NCBI GenBank assembly: GCA_024138025.1 | Contig: JAMXBD010000424.1 | Coordinates: forward strand, 124,001 to 188,000 | DNA from: Combretum micranthum | Taxonomy: Eukaryota > Streptophyta > Magnoliopsida > Myrtales > Combretaceae | Direction of reading: 5' to 3' | DNA length: 64,000 nucleotides | Shown: in pieces, positions 11,959 through 22,820 of the stretch | Layout: each line of letters opens with the position of its first letter | Numbering within the stretch: position 1 is the first letter of the stretch | Made by a program: the position numbers and the translations under genes | Notes under the pieces: model-generated | Told to the model about the DNA's origin: nothing | The model's database searches: none | What the model saw: only the letters and a program-made list of their open reading frames with translations

Positions 11959-12689
11959 TTCAAAAAATACTTTTTCTTTTGATTATAATCAAGCTCAGTA
12001 GGAATCTCCTTATCGACCAAGTAATTGGCTACGTCTACAAACCAAGGCTTGAATTCATTTACAGTGCAAACATAACATAACTTTTCATATGGAAAAGTGT
12101 CATTAATTTCAACTTTCAAATCATTCACATATTGGTTATCAAGCCGCGATAGGTGATTTACAGCTAAGTTTTCACAACCCTTTTTATATTTAATCTTTAA
12201 ATCAAATTCTTGCATTAGTAAAATCCAATAAATCAACCTTAGTTTGACGTCAATCTTTGCAAGTAAATATTTTAAAACATAATGATCAATGAAAACCGTA
12301 ACTTTTGAAAGAATTAAATATGACATGAACTTTTCAAATGAAAATATCACAGCATGTAACTTTTTCTTAGTTGTTGTGCAGTTCGCTTAAGTAGCTGTCA
12401 ATGTCTTACTGGCGTAATGAATGGGCTGAAAATGACAGTTCCTTCTCTATCCTAGAACAGCTCCTACTGTTGAATCATCGACATTGCACATGAGTTCGAA
12501 AGGTAAATTCTAATTGGATGCTACCATGATTGGCACTTGTGTAAAGTTTTTTCTTTAACAATTTGAAGGTGGTATGGCATTCTTCGTCAAAATTGAACTG
12601 AGCATCTTTCACCTGGAGCTTGGTTAGTGGCCAAGCTATCTTCGAAAAGTCTTGAATGAACCTTCTGTAGAAACTAACATGACCCAAAA
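11959..12689 (-). pseudogene. RT connection and RNase H domain, Athila-like
   Basis: Includes MGHVSFYRRFIQDFSKIAWP (end of RT thumb) at 12687 downward, then after frameshifts the RNase H segment with VTVFIDHYVLKYLLAK and QEFDLKIKYKKGCENLAVNH (12350-11955), phrases that occur in Ty3/gypsy RNase H up to the H-L-S-R motif. Only pieces are in frame. In an active element it would degrade the RNA of RNA/DNA hybrids. Confidence 0.85.
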
Positions 12690-13646
12690 AACTTCAATAC
12701 CCTTAACTGTATTGAGTGGTGGTAGTTTTGCAATAGTGTCAATTTTTGTTGTATCTACCTTGATACCCTTCTTGGAAATTCAATGACCTAGGGAAATTCG
12801 TTCTTGTACCATGAAATAACACTTCTCCCAACTCAACACCAGATTCATGTCTTCACATTTTTGAAGGATTTTGTCCAAATTTTGGAGACAATCATCAAAT
12901 GATTTCCCAAAAACAGAGAAATCGTCCATAAAGACTTCTATGATGTCTTCAACATATTCTTCAAAGATAGCCAACATGCACCTTTGGAATGTTATTGGAG
13001 GATTGCAAAGCCCAAAAGGCATCCTTTTGTATGCAAAAGTTCCATAAGGGCATGTAAAGGTTGTTTTCTCTTGATCTTCAGGGACTATGGGGATCTGGAA
13101 GTAGCCAGACATCCTATCGAGAAAGCAGTAGTACTCATGACTAGCTAATCGCTCAAGCAGTTGATCAATAAAAGGCACAGGGAAATGGTCTTTCCTAGTG
13201 GCATCATTAAGTTTTCTGTAGTCTATGCAAACTCGCTAGCCAGTGACCATTTGTGTAGGTATCAATTCATTTATGTCATTCGGAACGACTGTCATCCCCC
13301 CTTTATTTGGCACTACTTGAGTGGGGCTTACCCAAGCACTATCAGAAAGGAGATAAATAATCCCGGTATCCAAAAGCGTCAAAACCTCCTTCTTCACTAC
13401 TTCTTTCATATCTGGATTTGACTATCTTTGCGGTTAAGCTACTGGCTTGAAATTGTCCTCCATCAGAATTTTATGTGTGTAGAAAGAGGGACTTATACCC
13501 TTGATATCTGCAATCTTCCAAGCTATTGCCCTCTTGTGTTTCTTTAAAATTTCTAACAGCCTTTTCTTTTGTTCGCCATCAAGATTGGAAGATATGATGA
13601 CAAGTAATTTGCATGAATACTTCAGAAGATCTGGCAACTCTTTCAA
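12690..13646 (-). pseudogene. Reverse transcriptase domain, Athila-like
   Basis: The N-terminal linker (13646-13434) carries the phrase AIAWKIADIKGISPSFYTHK, characteristic of gypsy pol just before RT. The RT core then reads through phrases such as VCIDYRKLND, FLDRMSGYFQI, MPFGLCNPPITFQR and the active site FMDD (12921-12932, both catalytic aspartates present). Stops and frame changes occur near 13430, 13240 and 12780. The enzyme would have copied element RNA into DNA in cytoplasmic particles. The catalytic motif is intact but the frame is not. Confidence 0.93.
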
Positions 13647-13891
13647 ATCTAATTATGGTGGTTCTTCAATGGATGGCCTCAATTGCTTAGTGTCATTTCC
13701 ACCCTTCTCTGCCCCTTCTCCATTTTTTATACTTCCCTTATCAACTTTTCTGTGCATAATCTCCTTCTCAAGCTCATCTTCATCTTCATTGTTCTCTCTA
13801 AAGTATACCTCATCACCAGATTTTGAATTACTTTAAGGATCTTAGTATCCATAAGTTCCAAGGTCAGATAGTCATCATCATTCATCATCCC

Positions 13892-14085
13892 TTACCTTGA
13901 ACTTCCCGATAATTTGATAATCATTTCACCATCCCCCACTCTCAGTGTTAATTTTCCATTCTTTACATCTATAATTACTCCTGTTGTTGCTAGGAATGGT
14001 CTCCCTGGAATGAGTGGGACCTCAACTCTCTTGTCCATGTCCAGGATGACATTAAATTCTTTTTGGACATAAAGTCTCGATTTAC
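13892..14085 (-). pseudogene. Aspartic protease fragment (C-terminal half)
   Basis: Minus-strand translation gives VILDMDKRVEVPLIPGRPFL followed by ATTGVIIDVKNGKLTLRV, matching the C-terminal half of Athila-type retroviral-like proteases (conserved GRPFLATG and L-x-L-R-V). The region with the catalytic D-S/T-G is absent because the element is cut here. A stop lies at 13892-13894, after which the polyprotein continues in other frames. Confidence 0.75.
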
Positions 14086-14278
14086 ATGTTAGAGATCAGA
14101 TAATGAATTGTTTAGTGTACGGATTTGAATCAAACGATTATTGTATTTTCCATTTTGTTTTTTAAAGTTCTTTTTTTTTTCTTAAGGTTATGAGTTCATA
14201 TGTAACTGTATTTTGAGTTTCTAGAGTTCAGTCTCTAGAATTATTTTTTAAGAATTCTGAAAATTTCAAGGGTTTACA
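14086..14278. other. Unassigned junction between two retroelements
   Basis: About 190 bp between the broken Athila protease and the first base of recognisable Sirevirus LTR. It holds T-rich runs and matches neither the rest of the Athila element nor the corresponding part of the 3' LTR at 17448-18701 by eye. It is probably filler or heavily diverged LTR at a deletion or recombination junction. Confidence 0.5.
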
Positions 14279-14537
14279 GTGATTGTGAAGTCCTCGATTC
14301 GAGGTATTGGTGGATAGTAGAGAATAGGAAGTGTGTCAAATTCCATGTTAAACCTTGAGTAAATTTTTCTATGCCTATCTCTTTTATATTTCATAATTTG
14401 CTCTTATATTATCTGTTGTTATTAAAGTTAAATTTGACATGTTGCATTAAATTAATTGTTTGAGGTTTTTAGGGCAAATACTCAATTCACCCCTCCCCCT
14501 CCCCCCGAGTATTTTATAGTGTATTTTCACATTTTCA
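14279..14537 (+). repeat. Partial 5' LTR of Sirevirus-like element
   Basis: The 259 bp starting GTGATTGTGAAGTCCTCGAT align closely with 18448-18701, sharing ATTGGTGGAT, TATCTCTTTT, GTTGCATTAAATTAATT and CACATTTTCA. The LTR ends in CA at 14537. About 1 kb of the 5' LTR is missing compared with the 3' LTR, so the element is truncated on this side next to the Athila fragment. Confidence 0.85.
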
Positions 14538-14539
14538 TT

Positions 14540-14552
14540 TAGTATCAGTCTC
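14540..14552 (+). other. Degenerate primer-binding site (tRNA-iMet type)
   Basis: TAGTATCAGTCTC lies 2 bp after the 5' LTR end and resembles TGGTATCAGAGC, the complement of the plant initiator methionine tRNA 3' end used by most copia elements. Mismatches fit decay. Confidence 0.7.
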
Positions 14553-14593
14553 ATCTCTAATTTTCTTTACTTAATCGCATAAAAGTAGAAATC

Positions 14594-16345
14594 ATGATGT
14601 CAAATGTACTAGGGTTTCTAGGAGGCGAGCTATCAATAGGCCACCTATCCTCACTAATTCAAATTATGCTTATTAGAAGTGTAGAATGAGGATTGTCGTT
14701 AAAGCACAAAATTTATCTCTATGACATGTTGTAGAAAATGGTCCCATAGTTATTGAAGGCAAAAATGAATCTAACTCTACTAAGGTCGAAAAAGAAAAAA
14801 TTCAATTAAATGAAGTTGCAATGAATATTTCGTATTGTGGCTTAAATGAGAGTGATTTTAGTAGAATTTGCACTTGTAGATCGGCTAAAGAAATTTAGGA
14901 AAATCTTGATAATACCTATGAAGGATCTATAAGAGTAAAAGATATTAAAATTAGTTTTCTTTATGGAGACTTTTGAAAATTTTAAAATGAAGACTAATAA
15001 TCTATTGATGAAATGCATGATAGACTCATCAATATTATGAATCAATTGTCTGTTCTTGGAAAAACATATACTAACTTGGAGATAAACTCTAAAATTCTTA
15101 GGTCTTTGCCAAAGGAATGGGAGCCTAAAAGAAATACCATTAAAAAGGCTTATGGCTTAAGCAAAATGAGCAAAGAGGAACTTCTTGGAACCCTCAACAC
15201 TTATGAAATGATCAAGAGACAAAAAGAGTCAACTAAGAAGGAAATAGCTCTTGTAGCCCTATGTTTTAGCTTAAGTGGAGATGAGGAAAGTGAGAAGAAG
15301 ATAATGAAAATTAGATAAGCTTATAAAGAAGCTCATCATGTTTTGGAAAGTGAACAAGAAGATGAAGGAGAAAGATGAGGCCAACTCCTCAAAATCAAGA
15401 AGGAAGACCATCACTTGCTTTAAGTGCAATGAACTAGGGCATATTTAGCAATATTGTCCAAATAACAAGAAAAGAAGTAAGGAGGCATGGAAGAAGGCAT
15501 ATACAACTACATGGAGCGACGGAGACTCATCCAACTCAGATGAAGATATATCTTGATGGCCTTTGATGATAAATATGCTCTATTTCTTCACAAGTTCCTT
15601 ACAATAAAATTTGTGAAATGTATGATAAAGCATATGGTAAATTGATTAAAATGGAGAAAAAGAATAGCATGCTTAAATCTTTAATGATGAAAGTAAGAGA
15701 AGAGCCGGATAAATTTAGAATTGAGCATGAGGAGATTAAAATAAAAAATGAAAATCTGCATGAAGAAATTAATATTTTAAAATTGAAAAATGATGAGATG
15801 AATAATAAATATAACAAGCTGAAAAGAAAAAATGTTGAATTAAGTAAGATCGATGAGAAACTAACAATTGAAAATTATTTGCTTGATCTAGAAGTTAAAA
15901 CTTTAAATGGTTATGATAAAAGTGATGATAATGTTGCATGTACTAGTTATAACATTATGAAATTTTAAAAGAGCTAGCTGATCTTAAAACTAAAAATGAA
16001 AGGTTAAATACTAACTTATGTGATGTAAATACTACCACAACCAAATTCACCAATGGAGAGAATAATTTGAGTACTCTCCTTGCAAAGCAAAAGGTTGATT
16101 CAAGCACGTATGGAATTGGTTATGATAGGAACAATTGTTACAAGTCCCATAAAACAAAGTTTGTGACAGCTACTTATGGGACATGCAACTATTATGGCAA
16201 GCTTGGCCATACTACATACAATTGTGCAATAAGATTAGCTATGCATTTGGATCACAAAAGCAAGTATGTTTGGGTCCTAAAAAGGGAAATATTTGCTCTA
16301 GCTAATCATAAAGGACCCAAACAAAAATGTGTATTAAAAATATGA
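14594..16345 (+). pseudogene. gag: Sirevirus-like gag polyprotein (broken)
   Basis: Structural protein gene of the copia element. Interrupted frames give, in order: INRPPILTNSNYAY and CRMRI (UBN2-type gag start, near 14624-14690), VVENGP, then an open segment 15013-15318 with LGKTYTNLEINSKILRSLPK and EWEP, the hallmark of plant copia gag. A zinc knuckle C-x2-C-x4-H-x4-C lies at 15416-15457 with a stop inside it. A lysine/glutamate-rich heptad segment (15618-15965) predicts a coiled coil. A second knuckle at 16184-16225 has its second Cys changed to Tyr, followed by a K-Y-V-W-V-L-K phrase and KGPKQKC. At least five stops or frame changes occur. In an active element this protein would form the particle and bind RNA. 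Confidence 0.88.
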
Positions 16346-17447
16346 CTGTGTTTTCGTAGGTATCCTAAGTAGCCCCAAGGGAAAATATATAGTTATTCTC
16401 AACTTGCATGAGTTTGATAGTTTGTGCCATTGATGTTTGTGTATATAAAATGCTGATGTGTTTGCATATGCAAATTTTTGGTGTGGAGATGCTTTTGCGT
16501 ATATTTGGAGCTAAATTTGGGTTTGAAATGCACAAAATTGGATTTTCATGTTTTTTATGCTTAAATCATATTTTGTCATGTTTATTGGATCTATAAAAAA
16601 TTGTAAAAATGTTCTAATTTGAATAAAAATACTTTTGGACATTTTGTGCACACTCTTGAGGAAAATTCATGTTTTTGATAACTAAAAATGTGCACGATTT
16701 TCCAATATGCAAACTTATGTGAGTTTGTTAATTCCAACATGCTTTATACGTTTTTAAAATTTGCATGAAGTGTTGGATGTGCTTAAGCATGGATCTTTGA
16801 TGATATGTTGTGTTTGTGCATGTTTTAAGTTTAACTTGTGCTAAAACTTGGTTTTGAATGCATGAAAATGGTTTTTCATCAATGTTTAGACATGTTTAGT
16901 GTTGCTTTTTAAACTTATTTGAATGGTTTAAAATGTTTGAAAAGCTTTTTGGATAAATTTGTGCACTCTTGAGAAACCTATCATGCAATTTTGGACCAAA
17001 AAAAAAAAAACTACACAAATTTGAGATATATGTTTTTACATGATTTTAAGTCACTCAAACATATATAAAACATTTTTTAGAACTTGTATGTTGCTTATGT
17101 ACCTCTCCTTTTATGGCGTATATTAAGTCTGTCATTTTTCTATGAGTGCAAAGGGGGAGATATAATGTATGCATAATTAACATCCATGAAATATGTTTTT
17201 GATGAGTACAAAAAGGGGAAAAGAGCTACTACATTTGTATGATGTATGTTGTGTTTGTTTTTAACCAAAAAAAGGGAAGCTAGATAATGAATTAAGTGTA
17301 GTTTGCATTCTCCTAAAATTAAGCATCAAGTATTTGAATCAAATTTGAGAAAACTTTTTTGAAACCTAGATGCTTATTTGAGGGGGAGTATACTAAATTG
17401 ACAAAGGGTTCATTGTGCATAATTGTCCTCATAAAAAAAGGGGAGAT
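16346..17447 (+). other. Noncoding 3' region with multiple polypurine tracts
   Basis: No pol sequence is present here although pol would be expected. From 17150 on there are five purine blocks: AAAGGGGGAGAT (17150-17161), AAAAAGGGGAAAAG (17210-17223), AAAAAAAGGGAAG (17267-17279), GAGGGGGAG (17380-17388) and AAAAAAAGGGGAGA (17433-17446). Only the last abuts the LTR. Repeated polypurine tracts before the 3' LTR are a reported trait of Sireviruses. Confidence 0.75.
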
Positions 17448-18701
17448 TGTTGAACTTGTATGTTCAATATGGATTTTTATGAGACAATATAATGCACAAT
17501 TAATTATTTGATTATAGAAAACTGCACTTAATTAGTCAAATAATATGATGAATGATATGCTAGATTATATATGTGTAGGTTGTGTGTTTTTGTGGAGATT
17601 GAGTAGGTTTTAGTAGGAACAAATTAGTAATGAATAGTCTCAGTCAAGGGGCAAGTCAAGAGCTAGAATACTTCATTTACTGAGGCGCAACAAACTTAAG
17701 ACCAAAGCTTGACAAGTACAAAAATGTAGTCATTGGTTGGGGTTATCGAGGGCTTGATAACTCCACTCCTCAAGGCACGACAAACTAAAAGTTTAAAGCT
17801 TGATAAATTAAAAAAAATACAGTTTTAGTCAAGGGTCACATCGAGGGCTCGGTGTGTTAAATGGTTATGGCGCGGCAAGCTTAAAACCAATACTCGACAA
17901 GCTCAAACATACATAACTCAAGTCGAAGGTCAAAACCAAGGTGCGATGAATGTAGGGCTTAACAAGATTGAATTCAAGCCTCGATGGAGTCCACATGAGC
18001 AAAGACTTAGTTAAGGGTTAAAATAAAGGCGTGACACTTTATGGTGTGACAAGCATTAGGGTGCGATAGTTTAAAGAATAAGACGATGAGGTAAAAAGAG
18101 TCTTGAAGTGCATCTAATGCTTGATGACTTAAAGATGTTATCTCTAACGGACATTTGAATTTTTAAAGGCTACAAATACTCTGTTTTTAGGAGATTCAAA
18201 TGATAAGAAAGAGTGAAGTGAAAAAGAGCTTTTATTTGTGAACGAATAAATTGTTAATTTTCTTGTTCTCTTATTCTTTAACTTCTAAATATTTGGAAAG
18301 AGAGTGAAAAATATTCTAGTGCTGTGTTCTTATATCTACTATCTATCAAAGAGCATATAGAGAGAGAAAGGAAATAATTTTATTTCTTGTGTGATTTAAG
18401 GTGGTATATTGCTCAGCTTGAGTGTTTATTTATGGTGGTAAATAAAGTGATTGTGAAGTCCTCGATTGAAGGCATTGGTGGATTGTGGAAAGTAGGAAGT
18501 GGGCCAAACTCCAAGTTAAATCTGAACAAAATTTTTCTATCCCTATCTCTTTTGTATTTCATAATCTACTATTGTATTATCCACTGCTATTGAAATTAAA
18601 TTTAGTATGTTGCATTAAATTAATTATTTGAGCTTTTTAAGTCAAATACTTTATTCACCCCCTTCCTCTTAAGTATTTTGTAGTGCATTTTCACATTTTC
18701 A
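17448..18701 (+). repeat. 3' LTR of Sirevirus-like element
   Basis: Starts TGTTGAAC directly after the purine tract AAAAAAAGGGGAGAT and ends CACATTTTCA at 18701, 1254 bp. The last 250 bp match the partial 5' LTR. The middle carries three degenerate units of 90-95 bp (17682-17960). No perfect terminal inverted repeat beyond TG/CA is seen. A target duplication cannot be tested because the 5' end is lost. Confidence 0.85.
17682..17960 (+). repeat. Degenerate 90-95 bp tandem repeats inside LTR
   Basis: Three units start with GAGGCGCAACAAACTT (17682), AAGGCACGACAAACTA (17772) and ATGGCGCGGCAAGCTT (17867). Each then has a TCGA-rich part such as TATCGAGGGCTTGATA or CATCGAGGGCTCGG. Similar TCGAGG/GGCGTGACA wording occurs in the unrelated Athila LTR at about 8900-9180, probably by shared composition. 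Confidence 0.7.
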
Positions 18702-19134
18702 CTATGTTCATAGCCCATTAAATTGCCTAGTTTTTTTTCTACTTAAAAAAATAGATTTAAAAATATTGTAAAAATTGTTTTTTTAACAAAATAAAATTGA
18801 AATTTGAAATATAATAAAATAAATATAAATTTAAAATTTAAAATAAAATTGGGCCTAAGAACAATAGTCTTTAGCCTATTTATTGAAATAATATTTAAAA
18901 TGTGCCTTTATTTATATACATAAACACATTCACTTCTAGTTGTAAAATTAGTAATGGAGGACTACAAAACAATCAATACACAAGTAAATCCATAAAGACA
19001 AAAGCAAGTCTCACATTGTTAAGAAACAAGAGGTTTCTTTGGTCAAAAGTCTATATAATCTAACAAGACATTCTTTTAACTATATTTATTAGTTGTTGTT
19101 AATAAGAACAACATATTTAATATCGCCAACATTA
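18702..19134. other. AT-rich intergenic DNA
   Basis: Very AT-rich, with TAAAATT-type low-complexity sequence around 18740-18860. No feature was recognised. Confidence 0.5.
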
Positions 19135-19417
19135 ATAAATTTTGGGTTAATTTAACAAATGATATATGAACTTTGAAAAATATATAATTAGATGCCTAAA
19201 TTCGAATGATCAATTTAATACTAAATTTTGAAATTGATCGTTTAATACCTGCAAAGTTCCTTTAGGTATTAAAATGATCAATTTCAAAGTTTTTTATGTA
19301 CCGAATTAATCAATTTCAAAGTTTAGATACTAAATTGACCAATTTTAAAGTTTGGGTATCTAATTGTATATTTTGACAAAGCTTAGGCACTATTCATCAT
19401 AATAACCCATAAATTTT
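19135..19417. mobile_element. Mutator-type MITE with perfect 9-bp target duplication
   Basis: The element body is 19144-19408 (265 bp). Its ends form long imperfect inverted repeats: left GGGTTAATTTAACAAATGAT and right (complement) GGGTTATTATGATGAATAGT, pairing on through the shared TATA-AATTAGAT word for about 58 bp. The 9-bp sequence ATAAATTTT is present exactly on both sides (19135-19143 and 19409-19417). Long inverted ends plus a 9-bp duplication are the mark of Mutator-like elements. The centre holds repeats of ATCAATTTCAAAGTTT. No coding capacity. Confidence 0.88.
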
Positions 19418-19675
19418 CACTATCCATATGAAAAATAGTTTAGATATTATTTTTAATTTCATTTATTTATTTTCTGTTATTTTTCACTTTTTTAGTTGTC
19501 CCAAATTGACCTGTTGGATAAAAAGGTTGGGGACCAATGATTGACCCATCCATGACTCAACAACCTATCAAGTCATTTTATAGGTCATGACCCTATAGCT
19601 GAGCCGAACTAACAAGTCTTATCGATCGGTATTAGTTTGGGCTAGATGATATGCCATGACTATATTTAGAAAATC
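19418..19675. other. Intergenic DNA
   Basis: Short tract with hAT-like wording (TTGACCC, GGTCATGACC, GATCGGTATT), possibly a decayed MITE, between two well-bounded elements. Confidence 0.35.
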
Positions 19676-21514
19676 CATACTGTAACGCCATAACCTGACG
19701 GTATTATAACCTACCACGTGTCCATAGAACAGCTGAACACGATAAGGTTATGAAATACTAATCCACAATTAATCAAAATCATTCATCACCAATACTCACA
19801 TATAAAGGGTACATGTTTAAAACATCTTGTAGAAATAAAAAATCCTGAATAATCTTGTTGGCATAAACTAGAGCCAACCTAATCCAATTTTATAACATAA
19901 AAGGAAATCTCATAACTCTGTCCAAAATTCATAAAACATGAAAATCTCATAAAACATGTAAGTATCATAAAGTCTTCAAATTATTCTAATCCCAATCCAT
20001 ATAATTTAAATATTAGCAAGGAAGTCTATTCCACTATCGTCCTCCCTATAATATACAAAAACATCAAATCCAGATAAGTCATAATATACATGATCTTCAC
20101 CTATTCCTAAAAAAGATAAAAGAATGAGCTAAACTAGCCCAATACGCTAAGCCACAAACACAAACACATGAGCATACATCATACATAATCACATACAACC
20201 TATTCTAATGAAACAAACACATATTGTTATCTTGTAATTTGGCCAGCAAGCAGCACGGTTTAGAACCATTGTACACTAGTCCCAAACTATCGGAATCATT
20301 TCTATACACTAGTCTACTCGAGACGTCCTTACACATAGATCATCAGGTTATCAATATTAGTATAATAATTTGCTTGGTCTTTACTAACAGCAGCTAAACA
20401 CGATCAACAAGCATGATATAATTAAAAGTCAAATATAATTAGATCCATTTATCAAATCTAATCCTACAGGCACATACAATAAGCAAGGAATGGTCATACA
20501 TGTATCAATCTCAAGGAACAAAACCCTAACTCCACAATATCTTGATCACATAAACAACATTAATTTTAATACATCTATTTCCATAAGATAATTTTAATTC
20601 AAATATCATCTAAAACCCTAATCTCTAAAGAATAAAAATTTCACACCTTTCTCCTTGATTGAATTACAAAATCTCTCCAAAAGAATCAATTTTCTCAACA
20701 TTCCTCCAAACCTTAGAATTCCATCCAAGGCCAAACAGACCAGAAATCAACAAAATTTATAACTATGATATCATAAAGGTTAACAATATATCAACTTACC
20801 TATAATTTGATCCTTAAACCTTCTTAATCACCAAAAAATCTGAATCTCCAATGAATCTAGGGTTTTCTCCAATTATCCTTCAAAACAAATAGAAAAACTC
20901 AAAGGGAACTGATAGATATATGAAATCCTGGAGAAAAGATAGTGATCTGATTACCTGATATGAACTTTTGAATCCCTTGGTGGCTATGATCACTAGGAGA
21001 AAATATATATGGGTTTAGGAGTGTTTTGGAGAAAAGAACAATGGGCTGGATATAAAGGAAATTCGTGCAACTCTTCTTCTTCCCCGAATAAATATGCTGC
21101 CAATTTTCAACGTACGTCAGCGGCGTAAATCGAAGGCTAGTAGTGTAAACGTTAAAGCTGGTGACCATTCTGTTTACCATTCGTCTCGGGTCATTTTTGT
21201 TATATACGCACACCGGCGGTGTATATTCTTAAGCTGGCGGCATACATTCATACATTGGTGGAGTACACGACCTTGATCATAATTTCTCCATTTCAAGGCT
21301 GGTTCAACGCTGCCTAAGCCATAAACACGTACACCGGCAATGTTGATTCCTACATGGCGGCATACTAGCTAGTGTACAACTATGAAATTTCATTTTTTGT
21401 CACATGATCAAAATACAAATATATTTAGATTTTTGACTATATAATCTTCTTATTTCATACTAAATGACACTTTTGTCCTTCCTTAGAACTTATTTAATTG
21501 TATATTGCACATAC
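19676..21514 (+). mobile_element. Solo LTR, family 1 copy A, TSD CATAC
   Basis: The LTR body is 19681-21509 (1829 bp). It starts TGTAACGCC, ends TTGCA and is flanked on both sides by CATAC (19676-19680 and 21510-21514). It is homologous along its length to 46145-47934, including matching last 55 bp, which independently confirms both ends. No internal retrotransposon genes are present, so this is a solo LTR. TGTAACGCC-type starts are common in chromovirus (Tekay/Galadriel-like) Ty3 LTRs; lineage is inferred. A GC-rich block with repeated ACACCGGCGG-type words sits at about 21100-21370. Confidence 0.9.
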
Positions 21515-22684
21515 TATCAATTTTAGTTGGATTGGATAGCTACTTTCAATGCTTATGTTTTCTAAAAAAGCAAAATTTTTGGAGCCTCCTCTGAAATTCC
21601 TTTGATATTACTATAATTCTTCCGCTTGTCAACTAAAATCCATACTCTCTTTAGAAACTCTTATAATCTCATGCTTGTTTGGCTTCTTGCTTCCATTTCC
21701 AGTTTCTTAACCAGGAATTATTTCCCATTTATATCCTTCATTCTACTCTTCGGAATCTCTTGGCTTAACACTTTTTTTTCTTTTGACATTTTCGCACTTT
21801 CTTCTCTGAAGAATTCATTTGTAACTTTTGTCTGTTTGACATTTGAATGACACATGGCAAGGGGAAAAAAAAAAAGAAAGAAAGATAAAAGACATGAGAA
21901 TACCACAATGTCCAATACAACCACAACTAAAACATAAACTATTTATTCCCTTGCATTAGATCTCATATGAACATCTTCAATAACGATATAAGTCGATAGT
22001 TTTGTTAAGTTTACTTGATTACACATATTTGGCAAATCGACTGCTACCTACCAACATGAATATTTCTGTGTAGAAACCCAATCTATTGGCTCCCATTAAA
22101 AAGTCTTGGCTATATTTCCATATAGCGTCTGTAATATTTTGGAATGGTGATTTTTCTCCAAGGGAGGCCGTAGGTAAACTAACAATTAAAGCGAGATGCC
22201 AAGTATTTCTCAAGGACTATTTTCCTATGAAGCAAAGGATACAAAACAACAACACTACCAGAACTACTTGACCTACATTGATTAACTGTATTCTACGAAG
22301 CTTCTCTGCCAGCATCATTCGTTTCTTTCACACCATTTGAAAGAAATATACTCGTAAAGACTGGAAGCATTATACATCTCTGAACCCCTATATGATAGTT
22401 TCTTCTTGACTTAAGCGAATAAGTTTCAAAAGTTTAATGTAATTTCTTTTCCTTCATGGCAATAAGTAAAAAACATGTTTCATCACAGGAATACAGCTTT
22501 AAAAGCGAAAATAACTTTGCACTGCCAATTGTATTGGCAAATAAGTACAAGAATGAGAATATACACAATAGACCCCGACATGAGTTTGGAACCGTCCAAC
22601 TGGCATCTGGACACAACAGGTTAACTCTCCAAATTTGTAAACCCAAGATGGAAGCATGATGTATATTCATATATATACACACAC
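21515..22684. other. Intergenic DNA, some GC-normal parts
   Basis: From 22020 to 22660 composition is less AT-rich and overlapping short open frames exist on both strands (22019-22213 minus, 22086-22271 plus). No domain or homology was recognised. A TA/CA run lies at about 22665-22710. It could hold an exon remnant, but this cannot be supported by sequence alone. Confidence 0.4.
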
Positions 22685-22785
22685 AACTATGTATATGTAT
22701 ATATAACTAAATATGCATTCTCCGTTCAAGATATGATAAAAGAAAAATCATTTCTAATACTAATATGTTAAAATAATTGGCCAAA
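22685..22785 (+). repeat. Duplicated segment, copy 1
   Basis: Shares with 24192-24285 the ordered words TGTATATGTATATATAAC, AAATATGCATT, TCAAGATA and AAAAGAAAAATCATTTC. It lies about 1.5 kb from its partner in the same orientation. Confidence 0.75.
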
Positions 22786-22820
22786 GAATGTGTTTTCTCA
22801 AATAAATTTTCAATTGATTA

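Larger units (their letters stand above)
10762..14085 (-). pseudogene. pol: Athila-like Ty3/gypsy pol polyprotein (broken)
   Basis: Remnant of a retrotransposon polyprotein whose domains run in the order protease, reverse transcriptase, RNase H, integrase, the Ty3/gypsy order. The assignment to the Athila lineage rests on the integrase C-terminal phrase GKACHLPVELEHRAYW and the protease phrase PLIPGRPFLATTG. The frame is interrupted by several stops and frameshifts, so the coding sense is spread over at least seven open segments. The end is well defined: the phrase VNGQRLKLYKG is followed by about 21 residues and a stop at 10762-10764. The 5' side breaks inside the protease at about 14085, losing the catalytic-Asp part, all of gag, the primer site and the 5' LTR. 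The integrase catalytic Glu is replaced by Lys. It cannot be active. Confidence 0.93.
14279..18701 (+). mobile_element. Sirevirus-like Ty1/copia element, pol deleted
   Basis: A plus-strand element with a partial 5' LTR (14279-14537), degenerate initiator-Met tRNA primer site, a gag region with zinc knuckles and a coiled coil, no protease/integrase/RT/RNase H, a series of polypurine tracts, and a full 3' LTR (17448-18701). The many purine tracts, the WVPK-like gag tail and the CTTAAGT/CACCCCC LTR end are features of the plant Sirevirus genus. It is either an internally deleted copy or a gag-only nonautonomous derivative. Confidence 0.8.

Noticed and set aside
15618..15965. Coiled-coil protein as a host gene
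   Set aside because: It lies between two gag zinc-knuckle sites of the Sirevirus-like element and fits as part of its gag.
7805..18150. Homology between the Athila LTR (about 8900-9180) and the Sirevirus LTR (17640-18150)
   Set aside because: They share TCGAGG and GGCGTGACA words but no ordered alignment could be followed; similar composition is the simpler explanation.
22019..22271. Overlapping open frames on both strands as an exon
   Set aside because: No homology or splice consensus with reading-frame continuity could be shown.
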